A stretch of 48,508 bases of DNA from Candidatus Frankia alpina (GTDB taxonomy: Bacteria; Actinomycetota; Actinomycetes; Frankiales; Frankiaceae). Position numbers and translations under genes: made by a program. Numbering within the stretch: the stretch's first letter is position 1; the number at the start of each line of letters is the position of its first letter. The notes under the pieces are model-generated. The model saw nothing but the letters and a program-made list of their open reading frames with translations, was not told the DNA's origin and made no database searches. The DNA lies in NCBI RefSeq assembly GCF_902806485.1, contig NZ_CADCWT010000009.1, forward strand, positions 1-48,508. The letters run 5' to 3'. This document shows positions 8,430-18,328 of this stretch, in pieces.

Positions 8430-10611
8430 GTGCAGGAAAGTGATGTCGGGTCGGCGAACACGTCGCCGCTGGTCCCGGCCGTGCCCCGGTCCCCGTGGCG
8501 GATAGTCGCTCACGCCTGGGCGGCGCTCGTCGCGGCCCTGTTCGTCTTCGCCGTCGTGATGATGGTTCTCAACCGCCACACCGTGCTGACGCCGCCCACC
8601 GACGCGCGTAGCCAGGCCGCGAGTTCGGGGCCCCCGGCTGGTACCTGGCCGTTCGGCGGCCCGAGGTGCGCTTCGGCTGGCTCGCGCTCGCGGCGGCGCT
8701 CGGGCACGCGCTGGGCGCGGCCGGAACCGGCTGGTGCGTCCTGTCGCCGACCACAGGGCCACTGGCTGCCGGGGGCGGCGGTCGCCCTGTGGTCGGCGAG
8801 CTGGGGGGCGGCGACCGAGCCGCTGGCCCTCACCCTGATCTGGGCCACCTTCCCGGCCGGTCGCCTGCCCCGGGGCGGCGTGCGTTGGCTGGCGATCGTG
8901 AGCATCGGGCTGTGCGCGGTCGGACTGCTCTGGGGCGTGGTCGGCCCGCTCTCGCTGCCCGACAGCCCCGATGCCGACAGACTCGGCCGGCTCGCCAACC
9001 CCCTCGGCACCGAGTCGGTCGGCGTCGGCTCCCTGCTGCCGCAGTGGGTGCAGGTGCCGCTGTTCGCCGGCGGCCTGGTGCTCGCCGCGTTCACCATCGT
9101 GCTGCGGTGGCTGCGGGCCTCGGGGGAGGAGCGTCAGGTGCTGCGGTGGCTGGCCGTGGTCAACCTGGTCGGCATCGTGATCACTCCGATCGTCGTCGCG
9201 GTGCCCGCCGGTGATCTGATCGCCACGGTCGGAACGTTCGTCGAGCTGCTGGTGATCGCGGCCGTCGTACTGGGCTACCAGGTCTACGGCATCGACGTCG
9301 TGCTCAACCGCACCCTCGTCTACGTCCTGCTGACCGCGTTCGTCGCCGCCGTCTACGGCGCGGCCGTCGGGGTGATCACGCTGGCGGGGCAGAGCGTGGG
9401 CGGCCCGTGGACGGTGCTCGCCGCCCTGGGCGCCGCGTTCAGCCTCGCCCCGGCCCGCCGCCGGGTCCAACGCCTCGTGAACCGCTTCCTCTACAGCGAG
9501 CGCGACGAACCGTACGCGGTGGTCACCCAGGTGGCCGCGCGGGTGGAAGCGGCCGCCGACGCCGAGCAGCTGCTGCCGGGCCTGCTCGAGGCCCTCGTCG
9601 TGGCCCTGCGGCTGCCGTCGGCCAGCGTCGAGATGCGCGCCGAGGAGGGCAACGACCCGCCGCATCGTCCACCCCCTCTTCCCCGCGCCGGGTATGACGA
9701 CCACGCCGACCGTCCGCTTCCCGCTCGTGCACCAGGGGCAGGACATCGGCGCCCTCGCCGTCGGCCTGCGCTCCGGCTAGGCCGCGCTGAACCCCCGCGA
9801 GACCCGGCTGCTCACCGACATCGCCCGGCAGGTCGCCGTGGCCGCCAGCAACGTCCTGCTCACCGAGGCGCTGGTGCGCTCGCGGGAGAGGATCGTCGCC
9901 GCGGCCGAGGAGGAACGCCGCCGCCTGCGCGCGGACCTGCACGACGGACTCGGCCCGGTCCTCACCGCCGCCGCGTCCAAGGTCGACGCCGCCCGCAACC
10001 TGACCGAGAAGGACCCGCCGCGGGCCTCCCAGCTGCTGGCCGCCGTCCGCACCGAACTGACCAGCGCGCTGGCCGACCTGCGCCGGCTGGTCTATGCACT
10101 GCGACCGCCTGTCCTCGACGAACTGGGGCTGCTGGCCGCCCTGCGCGAGCACCTCGATCACGCCGGGATACCCGTCGTACTCTCGGCGCCCGAGGAACTC
10201 CCGCCGCTGCCCGCCGCCGTCGAGATCGCCGCGTACCGGATCATCACGGAGGCCGTGAACAACGTGACGCGTCACTCCCGCGCATCCACCTGCGCCGTCG
10301 TCGTGGGCTGCGACAACCGCCTGACCGTCGAGATCCGCGACGACGGGCCGCCGGGCCGAAGCTGGACGCCCGGCGTCGGCCTGACCTCGATGCGTGAACG
10401 AGCCACCGCACTCGGCGGTACCTGGATCGCCGGTCCCACGCCCACGGGTGGGCAGGTCCACGTCACCCTGCCGCTCTCGCTGGCCACGGCCGTCCCCGCG
10501 CCCGGGGCGCTGCGGTCACCCGCACCGCACCCGACGCCAGCCTGGTCGCCGGTCCCGGTCGCGGGCCGCGCCATAGTCAGCATGATCGCGCCGGCCGGGA
10601 ACGTGGAATGA
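8430..10611 (+). pseudogene. NarL/DegS-type sensor histidine kinase, disrupted
   Basis: A membrane sensor kinase of the HisKA_3 group. The N-terminal half holds several transmembrane segments, for example VLRWLAVVNLVGIVITPIVV and TLVYVLLTAFVAAVYGAAVG. A GAF-like region is followed by the phosphoacceptor segment RRRLRADLHDGLGPVLTAAA and an ATPase domain (AYRIITEAVNNVTRHSR, then PGVGLTSMRERATALGG). The gene is broken by two compensating shifts near 8640 and 8757, a third near 9655, and an in-frame TAG at 9778-9780 between LAVGLRSG and AALNPRETRLL. The C-terminal kinase core (from about 9838) is intact and overlaps the response-regulator start by 4 bases. Unless these are sequence errors, the full sensor is not made. 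Confidence 0.8.
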
Positions 10612-11273
10612 CCGCGCCGCCGCCTTCACCGCCGGCCGTCCGCGTCGTGGTCGTCGACGACCACCGCATCGTCCTCGAGGGTCTGACCGTGCTGCTCGAC
10701 TCCGTGGACGGGATTGACGTCGTCGGCGAGGCGACGTCGGGCGAGGAAGCGGTCGAACGCGTCGCCGCCCTGCACCCCGACGTCGTCCTGATGGACATCG
10801 AGATGCCCGGCATCGGCGGCGTCGAGGCCACCCGGCGGATCAGCCGCGACCACCCCGACGTCGCCGTCGTCATGCTCACGATGTACGGCGAAGACGAGTT
10901 CGTCTTCGCCGCCCTGCGTGCCGGCGCACACGGCTACCTGCTCAAAGGAGCCCAGCAGGAAGACGTCGTACGTACCATCGGCGCCGTCGCTCGCGGCGAC
11001 GCCGTCTTCGGACCCGACGTCGCCCGCCGCGTGCTACGCGCCTTCACCGACCCCGCCCCGCCGCCCACGCCGTTCCCCCAACTCACCGACCGAGAACGGG
11101 AAATCCTCAGCCTGATCGCCAACGGCTGGCCCAACACGCGGATCGCCAGTCACCTCGGCCTCACCACGAAGACCGTCGCCAACAACGTCTCCAGCATCCT
11201 GACCAAACTTCAGGTTCCCGACCGCGCGGCCGCCATCATCCACGCCCGCCGGGCCGGCCTCGGCGACATCTGA
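10608..11273 (+). CDS. NarL/FixJ-family response regulator
   Basis: A 221-residue two-domain response regulator. The receiver has the acidic pair VVVVDDHRIVLEG, the phosphoacceptor Asp in VVLMDIEMPGIGG (about residue 63) and the conserved Lys in GYLLKGA. A LuxR-type HTH follows at about residues 155-215 (LTDREREILSLIANG, then IASHLGLTTKTVANNVSSIL). The start codon overlaps the stop of the sensor kinase (ATGA), so the two form a cognate pair. Because that kinase is damaged, the regulator may be uncoupled. Targets are not evident. Confidence 0.93.
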   Translation: MTAPPPSPPAVRVVVVDDHRIVLEGLTVLLDSVDGIDVVGEATSGEEAVERVAALHPDVVLMDIEMPGIGGVEATRRISRDHPDVAVVMLTMYGEDEFVFAALRAGAHGYLLKGAQQEDVVRTIGAVARGDAVFGPDVARRVLRAFTDPAPPPTPFPQLTDREREILSLIANGWPNTRIASHLGLTTKTVANNVSSILTKLQVPDRAAAIIHARRAGLGDI

Positions 11274-11314
11274 CACCTATCCGCCCGAGCCGGGTCAGCT
11301 CTGGAGGAACCGTC

Positions 11315-11610
11315 TCAGAGCGCCAGGGTGGCGGCGAACTCGATGGTCCGGTCCTGCTCGGCGGCGCAGCCGCAGGGGATGACCTGCAGCTGCGTCACCC
11401 CGGCGGCCGCGAACCGGCTGATCTTGCGCTCCAGGGTGGTCTCGTCGCCGGCCAGAACCGTGTCCGCGGGACCGGCGACGCCTTCGCGGTCGAAGACGGC
11501 GCGGTAGCTCGGCAGGCACGAAGCCGCGCCGAACCGGTCGTGGACCCAGCTTCGCACCCCGTCGGGGTGGTGGGTGAGGCTCAGACAGACGCCGGCGACC
11601 ACGGGCGGAT
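11315..11610 (-). pseudogene. C-terminal remnant of an F420-dependent luciferase-like oxidoreductase
   Basis: About 98 residues match the end of LLM-class (luciferase-like, usually F420-dependent) oxidoreductases: PPVVAGVCLSLTHHPDGVR, FGAASCLPSYRAVFDREGV and the typical ending FAAAGVTQLQVIPCG. These enzymes are normally about 280-350 residues, so the N-terminal two thirds with the cofactor site are gone. The homology stops at about 11610, exactly where a LysR fragment begins on the other strand. Confidence 0.7.
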
Positions 11611-12411
11611 AGCTTCGAACGGGAGGTCGGCCTTCGGCTGCTCGATCGTTCGTCGCGTCGAGTGCGGCTCACCCCGGACGGCGAACGGCTGCTGGTCGAG
11701 GCGCGGGCGGTGCTCGCAGCGGTGGATCGGGTCACCGCGGTGGCCGCGGAGCTGGCCGCGACGCCGTCCCGCGTCCTGCGGATCGGGATGAGCCCGGGCC
11801 TCGGTGCCCGACTCGCACGCGGGCTGGAAATGCTGCGACAGACCAACAGCGACCTCGACATCGAGCTGGAGCTGGTCGCGATACCCGTCGTCGAGCAGCT
11901 TGCCGCCGTCGCCCGCGGGGAGATGGACCTGGCGCTGCTGCGGGCAGCCCCCGCGGGCGAGGGTCTGCAGGTCCTCGAGCTGTGGCCGGAACCGGTGGCG
12001 GTGGCCCTGCCGGCGTCGCACCCGCTGGCCCGGCGGCCGGCGGTACGGCTGCGCGACCTGACCGACCTGCCGTTGCGCATCCCCGCGCGGGCCTGCGATC
12101 CGCCTTTCCATGACTTCGCTCTCGACGCGTGTCGAGCCGAGGGCTTCGAGCCGCGCCTGGGCCGCCCGGCCTGCGACGCGGCGGACACCCTCGTCGAGAT
12201 CGGGAACGGACCGCCCGCGTGGGCGCTGATCTACGCCGACGCCGGATCCGTCGCCGGCCTCGACACCGAGACCTCGAAGGCGTCGGTCCGCCGGCTCGAT
12301 CCGCCGCTGACCGCCCGCGGCTGCCTGGTGGTCTCCACCGCGAAGGCGCAGGCCTGCGTCCAGAGCCTCGCTGCCGCGTTCGGTTCGACCGGGCCGAAGG
12401 TGGGGGAGTGA
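11611..12411 (+). pseudogene. LysR-family regulator lacking its DNA-binding domain
   Basis: From 11614 the frame reads FEREVGLRLLDRSSRRVRLT, which is the end of the LysR helix-turn-helix region and the start of the linker helix. It continues through a complete substrate-binding domain (LRIGMSPGLGARLARGLEML, GEMDLALLRAAP, VAVALPASHPLARR) to a TGA at 12411. The first 45 or so residues with the HTH are missing, and no start codon lies before GTG 11662. The neighbour on the minus strand is truncated at the same point, so one deletion probably removed the shared divergent promoter and both 5' ends. The remaining protein could not bind DNA as LysR proteins do. Confidence 0.75.
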
Positions 12412-12443
12412 CGACGCCTCACCGCCCCTTGCGCACTCGCCGC

Positions 12444-12469
12444 CCGCGGGGGCCCCGGGGGCCACGCGG
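12444..12469. terminator. GC-rich hairpin between convergent gene ends
   Basis: CCGCG (12444-12448) pairs with CGCGG (12465-12469) around a G/C-run loop, immediately beyond the stop of the minus-strand monooxygenase and just after the LysR remnant. It has no T-tract. The terminator role is inferred from position only. Confidence 0.3.
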
Positions 12470-13867
12470 TCAGCGGGACGCCAGTTCGCCGAGCTCGCCA
12501 CTGCGCCCGGCCGCCGACTCGGGTCCGGCTCCGGGTCCGGCTGCGCGTGCGGCGGCGCGTGCGGCGGCGCTGCGCGCGACCACCGACTGCAGCAGTTCAC
12601 CGGCACGGACCGCGACGTTGGACAGCAGCGTCGAGGAGATTCCGTGCGAGTGTTCGGTGGCGCCGAGCACATACAGCTCGGCGCTGGCGGGCGGCCCGGT
12701 CATCAGCCGGTAGTCGCGGCCGAGTAGCGGGCGGCCGGCCGCGTCGTCGAGGCAGTGCTCGGACATGGTGCCGAGAATCTGCCGGGTGTCCCGGGAGCGA
12801 TATCCGGTGGCGAAGACGATGAGGTCGGCCTCGATGGTCTCGCGCCGCCCGGTCGGCATGAACTCGACGTCGGCGGCGATGCCGTCGTCGAGCCGGCGCA
12901 GGTCCGTCAGTCGGGAGGCCCGCATGATGTGCAGGCGTTCCCGGCCGTGCACCTTCTCCTGATAGACGCGGCGGTACAGCTCGTCGATGAGGTCGATGTC
13001 GACCACCGAGTAGTTCGTGCTCCGGTGGTAGGCGTTGAGCATGTCCTTCACCGGGGGCGGGGAGTCATAGAAGTCGTCGACGGCGGCCGGGTCGAAGATC
13101 TGGTTTGCGAACGAGCTGTTGTCCGCCGGGCTGTATCCGTACCGGGCGAAGACGGCCATCACCTCGGCCTGCGGATACCGGGTGTGCAGGAACTCGGTGA
13201 CCTCGGCAGCGCTCTGGCCGGCGCCGACGACGACGAACCGCTGGCGCACCGCGGGGGGGCATGGCGGCCACCCGGCCCAGCAGGTCGTGGTTGTGCCAGA
13301 CCCGTTCACTCAGCTCGATGCCGGGTGGCAGGCTTGGTTCGAGCCCGAGGGCGATGACGACGTTGCGGGCACGGCGGACGACCGTCTCGCCGGTGTCGCC
13401 CCGCACGCTGACGACGTCGATCAGCGCGATCTCACCGTCGACCAGTACCGGCCGCAGGTCGACCACCCGGGTGTCGTACTCGACCACGTCGCCCACCCGG
13501 TGGGCCGCCCATTCAAGGTAGTCGTGGAATTCCTGGCGCAGCGGGAACATGGTTTTGTGGTTGATGAAGTCGACCAGCCGGTCCCGTTCGTGCAGGAAAG
13601 ACAGATAGCTGAAGTCGCTGGTCGGATTGCGCAGCGTCACCAGGTCCTTGAGATAGGAGACCTGCATGGTGGCTCCCTCGAGGAGCATGCCACGGTGCCA
13701 GCCGAAGCGGGGTTGCCGCTCCAGAAACGACACGCGCAGTGCTGCCGCGGGGGGGGGCTCGCGTTGTATTCCCTCGCGGCGATCGCCAGAGCCAGGTTCG
13801 AAGGACCGAAACCGACTCCGACGATGTCCAGGGTACCGATGTCCGCGGACGCCGGACGTCTTGCCAC
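12470..13867 (-). CDS. L-ornithine N5-monooxygenase (siderophore hydroxamate pathway), two frameshifts
   Basis: An FAD/NADPH-dependent N-hydroxylating monooxygenase of the SidA/PvdA/CchB group, which makes N5-hydroxyornithine for hydroxamate siderophores. Visible motifs in order are the FAD site LDIVGVGFGPSNLALAIA, then MLLEGATMQVSYLKDLVTLR and FSYLSFLHERDRLVDFINHK, the NADPH site RFVVVGAGQSAAEVTEFL, and the C-terminal FATGYRSRD. The frame breaks in two long G-runs on the plus strand (13749-13757, nine G; 13253-13259, seven G). Both are classic places for sequencing or slippage errors, so the gene may well be intact. GTG 13867 is chosen because GGAGGA lies six bases upstream. Length of about 465 residues is normal. 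The predicted hydroxyornithine adenylation domain in the NRPS at 36880-39770 fits this enzyme as its supplier. Confidence 0.88.
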
Positions 13868-13935
13868 AGCCGATCCTCCGGTCTCTGAACGCACCGATTT
13901 AACCATCGGTAACAGAGTAGGCGCACTCGGTCTGT

Positions 13936-13981
13936 TTAAGGAAACATAACTTATCTTCTGGGGGTCGTCCTGGCCTGTCAA
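13936..13981 (-). promoter_or_regulatory. Promoter with iron-box-like site for the ornithine monooxygenase
   Basis: On the minus strand a perfect TTGACA (13981-13976) is followed after 17 bases by GAAGAT (13958-13953). An iron-box-like 19-mer at 13954-13936 matches 12 of 19 positions of TTAGGTTAGSCTAACCTAA. It overlaps the -10 region, about 70 bases before the start codon. The match is weak alone, but its position is right for a DmdR/IdeR operator. Confidence 0.45.
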
Positions 13982-14111
13982 GCGACCTGTCCCTGCCTGC
14001 TGACCAGAGCCCTGGCTGTCGGTCACCGCGTTGTCGCCGATCGAAGTGGGCGGCTGGCGGTGGCCGCCGGGTGCGCGGGTGGCTTGGACCTGCCCGTACG
14101 CGATCCACCTA

Positions 14112-14153
14112 TTGCCTGCTGGCGGTCGGGTCAATAAGCTAAGGCTAGCCTTA
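14112..14153 (+). promoter_or_regulatory. Promoter with DmdR/IdeR-type iron box for the permease operon
   Basis: TTGCCT (14112-14117) and TAAGCT (14135-14140) are 17 bases apart. A 19-base element at 14135-14153 overlaps the -10 and matches 14 of 19 positions of TTAGGTTAGSCTAACCTAA. Its core TAAGGCTAGCCTTA is a perfect palindrome. It sits 27 bases before the first FecCD permease. Iron-dependent repression is inferred from this match. Confidence 0.65.
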
Positions 14154-14180
14154 TCCGGCTATGAATTGCGAGACTGTCCA

Positions 14181-15272
14181 GTGCACAGTGTGGCGGAGGA
14201 CGGGTGGTCCGAGCTGGCCCCGGCCGCCGCCGCGACGACCGTGGCGTCGGCTCGGATCGACCCGCGCGGCCGGCGGTCGGGGCGCGTCCGCCTGGCGGGC
14301 CTGGCGGTGGCGCTGCTCGCGCTGGTCGGAATGTGCCTGCTCAGCGTGTGGGTGGGGGCGAACCATCTGCCCTTCACCGTGGTCTGGCGGGTCCTGTGGC
14401 ACAACGACGGATCGCCGCCCGCCCTGGTCGTGCACGACCTGCGGATCCCGCGGACCCTGCTCGGCCTGGCCGTCGGCGCCGCGCTGGGAGTGGCCGGCGC
14501 GCTCACTCAGGCGCTGACCCGCAACGACCTGGCCGAACCCGGGCTGCTCGGCGTGAACATCGGCGCCTCCGCCGCCGTGGTCGTGGGGATCTCGGTGTTC
14601 GGCGTGACGGATCCGGCCGGCTACGTGTGGTTCGCCTTCGTGGGTGCCGGGATCACCTCGGTCGCCGTCTTCGCGATCGGGTCGGCCGGGCGTGGTGCCG
14701 AGACGCCGGCCACCCTGGTGGTCACGGGCGCCGCGGCGACCGCCCTGCTCGGCGCCTTCGTCAACGCCGTCCTGCTGCTCGACACCGCGACGTTCGATCA
14801 GATCCGGTTCTGGGATGTCGGCTCGCTGGCCGCGCCGGGCGCCCCCGGGCTCACGGCCACCTGGCCGTTCATCGTGGTCGGCATTCTGCTGGCGGTCAGC
14901 CTCGCCCGCCCGTTGAACGCCCTCGCCCTCGGCGAGGAGTCCGCCCGCGGGCTGGGCGTCCACCTGTTCCGAGCGCGGGCGGTCGGCGCGCTGGCCGTGG
15001 TCCTGCTGTGCGGGGCGGCGACCACCGCCGCCGGGCCGATCGCCTTCGTCGGCCTGGCCGTCCCGCACGCGGCGCGCGCGATCGCCGGACCGGACCACCG
15101 CTGGGTCCTGCCGTACTCCGGCCTGCTCGCCGCGATTCTGCTGATCGGGGCGGACCTGGTCGGTCGGGTCATCATCGCGCAGGGGGAGCTGCGGGTCGGG
15201 GTCGTCGCGGCGTTCGTCGGGGCGCCGGTCTTCATCGCGTTGTGTCGCCGCGCCCGGCTGGTCCAGCGGTGA
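14181..15272 (+). CDS. FecCD-family ferric-siderophore ABC permease (first subunit)
   Basis: A 363-residue multi-spanning permease of the FecCD/BtuC family, which forms the membrane channel of ferric-siderophore importers. The family block is clear: LRIPRTLLGLAVGAALGVAG, then ALTRNDLAEPGLLGVNIGAS. Later segments are AAGPIAFVGLAVPHAARAI, with the typical GPIxFVGLxxPH signature, and a C-terminal GAPVFIALCRRAR. About nine hydrophobic segments are seen. Start is GTG 14181 or 14190; neither has a strong ribosome site. The stop overlaps the next permease start (GTGA). It pairs with that gene as a heterodimer. The ATPase and the binding protein that should complete the importer are not in the window. 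Confidence 0.92.
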   Translation: MHSVAEDGWSELAPAAAATTVASARIDPRGRRSGRVRLAGLAVALLALVGMCLLSVWVGANHLPFTVVWRVLWHNDGSPPALVVHDLRIPRTLLGLAVGAALGVAGALTQALTRNDLAEPGLLGVNIGASAAVVVGISVFGVTDPAGYVWFAFVGAGITSVAVFAIGSAGRGAETPATLVVTGAAATALLGAFVNAVLLLDTATFDQIRFWDVGSLAAPGAPGLTATWPFIVVGILLAVSLARPLNALALGEESARGLGVHLFRARAVGALAVVLLCGAATTAAGPIAFVGLAVPHAARAIAGPDHRWVLPYSGLLAAILLIGADLVGRVIIAQGELRVGVVAAFVGAPVFIALCRRARLVQR

Positions 15273-16378
15273 CGGGGCCCGTGCTCGACGGCCCGGCGAC
15301 CGCGTCGGCGCGGTCGCCGGCGTCGGCGGGTGAGCCGCCCCGGCCGACCAGCCGCTACCGCGTCCTGCGCTTCGGCGGGGACGCCGTGTCGATGCGGATC
15401 TCCCCGCGGGCCGTGGCGGTCAGTGTCGGGCTCGGCGTGGTGGTGGTTGCGGGCCTCACCGCGCTGACCACGGGGGACTACCCGATCCCGGTCGGGGACG
15501 TGGTGCGCGCCCTGCTCGGGCACGCCGACGGCGGGACGGACTTCGTCGTCAACTCGCTGCGGCTGCCCCGTCTGGTCACCGGCCTGCTGGTCGGCGCCGG
15601 GCTGGCGCTGAGCGGATCGATCTTCCAGAGCGTGTCGGGCAACCTGCTCGGCAGCCCGGACATCCTCGGCTTCACCTTCGGCTCGGCGACCGGGGCGCTC
15701 GTCGTCCTGCTGGTGCTGCGCGGGAACGCGGCGCCGGCGTCGCTGGGCGCGGTCGTCGGCGGCCTGCTCACCGGCGTGCTGGTCTACGCGCTGTCCCGCC
15801 GGCACGGGCTGGCCGGGCAGCGCCTGGTCCTCATCGGGATCGCGGTCGGCGCGCTGCTCGCCGCGGTCAACTCCTATCTGATCACCCGGGCGACCCTGGC
15901 CGGCGCGGTGGCCGCCCAGGTGTGGCTGATCGGCAGCCTGAACAGCTGGGGCTGGGAACAGGTCTGGCCGCTGGCCGTCGCCCTGGTGGTGCTCGTGCCG
16001 GTCGCGCTTTACCACGGCCGGCGGCTGGCCTACCTGGAGATGGGCAGGGAGACCGCGCAGACGCTCGGGGTCGACGTCGAACGGACCCGGGTCATGCTGC
16101 TCGCGGTCGGGGCGGTGCTGGCCGCGACGGCGACGGCCGCCGCCGGGCCGGTCGGGTTCGTCGCGCTCACCGCGCCGCCGCTGGCCCGCCGGCTCACCGC
16201 CGCGGCGGCGCCGCCGCTGGTGACGACCGCGCTCGCGGGGGCCGCGCTGGTCGCCGTCAGCGACCTGGCGGCGCAGCGCCTGTCCGCCCCGGTCCAATTG
16301 CCGGTCGGGGTGGCGACCGGCGCCATCGGCGGGGTGTACCTCGCGGTGCTGCTGGTCCGGCAGCGGCGGGGGACGTGA
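15269..16378 (+). CDS. FecCD-family ferric-siderophore ABC permease (second subunit)
   Basis: A 369-residue partner of the preceding permease, overlapping it by four bases at GTG 15269. The conserved region reads LRLPRLVTGLLVGAGLALSG, then GNLLGSPDILGFTFGSATGA. GPVGFVALTAPPLARRLTAA replaces the usual FVGLxxPHxxR, as often seen in FepG-like subunits. The C-terminus QLPVGVATGAIGGVYLAVLL is typical. The first 45 residues are a hydrophilic cytoplasmic extension. With the first subunit it would import the iron-loaded siderophore. The gene is followed by an iron-box promoter for the exporter pair. Confidence 0.92.
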   Translation: MTGPVLDGPATASARSPASAGEPPRPTSRYRVLRFGGDAVSMRISPRAVAVSVGLGVVVVAGLTALTTGDYPIPVGDVVRALLGHADGGTDFVVNSLRLPRLVTGLLVGAGLALSGSIFQSVSGNLLGSPDILGFTFGSATGALVVLLVLRGNAAPASLGAVVGGLLTGVLVYALSRRHGLAGQRLVLIGIAVGALLAAVNSYLITRATLAGAVAAQVWLIGSLNSWGWEQVWPLAVALVVLVPVALYHGRRLAYLEMGRETAQTLGVDVERTRVMLLAVGAVLAATATAAAGPVGFVALTAPPLARRLTAAAAPPLVTTALAGAALVAVSDLAAQRLSAPVQLPVGVATGAIGGVYLAVLLVRQRRGT

Positions 16379-16415
16379 CGGCGCAGGCCGGCGCCGTGCC
16401 GCCCGGTCGCATGGG

Positions 16416-16452
16416 TTGACGGAGCGTGCAGACTTAGGTTAGCTATACCTAA
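16416..16452 (+). promoter_or_regulatory. Promoter with strong DmdR/IdeR iron box before the ABC exporter genes
   Basis: TTGACG (16416-16421) is followed at 17-18 bases by a -10-like TTAGCTA that lies inside a 19-base iron box at 16434-16452. That box matches 16 of 19 positions of TTAGGTTAGSCTAACCTAA, with both half-sites TTAGGT and ACCTAA perfect. Binding here by a DtxR-family regulator would block RNA polymerase when iron is replete. Confidence 0.8.
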
Positions 16453-16592
16453 ATATCGGGCGGAGGACCGCCGCCCGCCTTCGCCGATCACACGGAAACG
16501 CGGGCATCTGATCAGCTGCCCCGCCCCGCGGCTCGCCAGCCCGGATGATCTGTTCGGACGACGCGGGCCCCAGCCCGGTCAGGAGACGGTGC

Positions 16593-18328
16593 GTGCGTGT
16601 GAACAGCTCGACGGGCAGCCGGCTGCTGTGGACGCGGCTGCGCGGGCTGCGGGGGGAGCTGACCCTCGGCGCGCTGGCGACGGTGGTCCAGCAGGGCGCG
16701 ATGCTGGCCCTTCCCTGGTGCGTCCAGCGCGCCATCGACCACGGCATCACCGCGCGTTCGGTGCACGGCACGGTCACCTGGGTCGTTCCCACGGTGCTCT
16801 GGTCGCGGTGGCGTTCATGCTGGGCGGCGCCGGCGGCCTGTGGTGGTCGGGCCGGGCCGCGGCCCGCGTTGCCCACGGGCTGCGCGCCTCGATCGTCGAG
16901 CGGGTGGCCGCCTTCGACCGGCCCGCCCTCGCCTGCTACGGCCACGGTGACCTGACGATGCGGGTCACCCGGGACGTCGACCTGGTCCGGCTGTGGGTGC
17001 AGAGCCTGGCCATCTGGGTCCGGATCGTGGTGACCGTCGTCGTCGTGCTGCCCGCGTTCGCCTTACTCGACCCGTTGCTGCTGGTCATCGGGGTCGCCAC
17101 GATCCCGCTGGTGGCATTGGCCAACGCCTACTTCCCCGGCCGGTTCGACGCGGCCAACACCAGCCTGTCCGAGGCGTTCGGCGCCCGGGCCGACGCGGTG
17201 GACGACTTGCTCTCCGCCAGCGCGGCGGTGCGCGGCCTCGGCGGCGAGTCGGCGCTGGTGCGCCGCCATCACGACCGTAGCGCCGTCCTCACCGACCACA
17301 CGATGGCGACGGCGCGGATCTCGGCGGCCTGGTCGGCGGTCCCGCCGGCCGTCCCCCGCCTCGCGATCGCCGCGGGCCTCGCCATCGGGGGGACGGCCGC
17401 CCTGCACGGCGACCTCGCGGTCGGCGGCCTGGTCGCCTTCACCTCGTGGATGACAACTCTGACGCTGGCCGTCACGATCGCGGTCGATCTGCTGTCCTCG
17501 CGCGGCCAGGCCCGGGTCGCCGCCGCCCGGATCGCCGAGATCCTCGACACCCCGGTCAGCGACGACGACCCGGTGGACGCCGAGACTCCACCGGCGGGCG
17601 GCGCGCTGGTGGCCCGGCAGGTCACGGCGGTGCGCGACGCTCGGCGGGTGCTCGGCCCGGTCGACCTGCGCGTCGCTCCCGGGGAGTTCGTCGCGGTGAC
17701 CGGCCCGACCGGCAGCGGCAAGACGACGCTCACCCGCCTGCTGTGCCGGCTGGAGGATCCGGCCGCGGGCTCGGTCAGCCTCGGTGGCGTGGACCTGCGG
17801 CGGGTCGCCCGCGTCGAACTGGCCGGCCGGATCGGTCTGGTGCCGCAGCGGCCGCTGATCCTGGCCGGGACGGTCGCGGACAACCTGCGCGTCGGCCGGC
17901 CGGCCGAGCTTGCCGCGCTGCGGGCCGCCTGCGAGATCGCCGTTGTCGACGGGTTCGTCGCGAGCCTGCCCGACGGCTACGACACGGAGCTGGGGGAACG
18001 CGGCGCGACGGTGTCCGGCGGCCAGGGCCAGCGCCTCGCCCTGGCCCGCGGCCTGCTCGGCCGGCCGGACGTGCTGATCCTCGACGACGTCACCGCGGCG
18101 GTGGACGCCGCGACCGTGGCGATCATCCTCGCCCGGCTGCGGGCGTGGGCACCCGGGGTCGCCCTCGTCGTGATCTCGCACCGTCCGTCGGTACTGGCCG
18201 CCGCCGACCGGGTGATCCGACTGGCGCCGGACGGCACCGCCACCGCCGCCAGTACCGCCACCGCCGGCGGGACGGTCACGGGCATCGGGGACGAGCGCAG
18301 CGTCGGGGTGGGAGGTTTCGGTGGCTGA
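16593..18328 (+). CDS. ABC exporter half-transporter (TMD-NBD), degenerate-site subunit, one frameshift
   Basis: A half-transporter of about 578 residues with an N-terminal membrane domain and a C-terminal ATPase. The start is GTG 16593, seven bases after AGGAG. One base is missing near 16793 (WVVP, then GALVAVAFMLGGAGGLWW in the next frame). After that the frame is intact: Walker A GPTGSGKTT (about residue 370), signature VSGGQGQRLALA, Walker B VLILDD, H-loop ISHRP. The residue after the Walker B Asp is Asp rather than the catalytic Glu, as in the degenerate site of heterodimeric exporters. Its eight-base overlap with the next half-transporter supports a heterodimer. The likely role is export of the new siderophore, or an IrtAB-like transport step. 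Confidence 0.87.

Noticed and set aside
12548..12580. GCGGCGGCGCGTGC-like repeats as a CRISPR or regulatory array
   Set aside because: They encode the low-complexity Ala/Arg tail of the monooxygenase and have no spacer structure.
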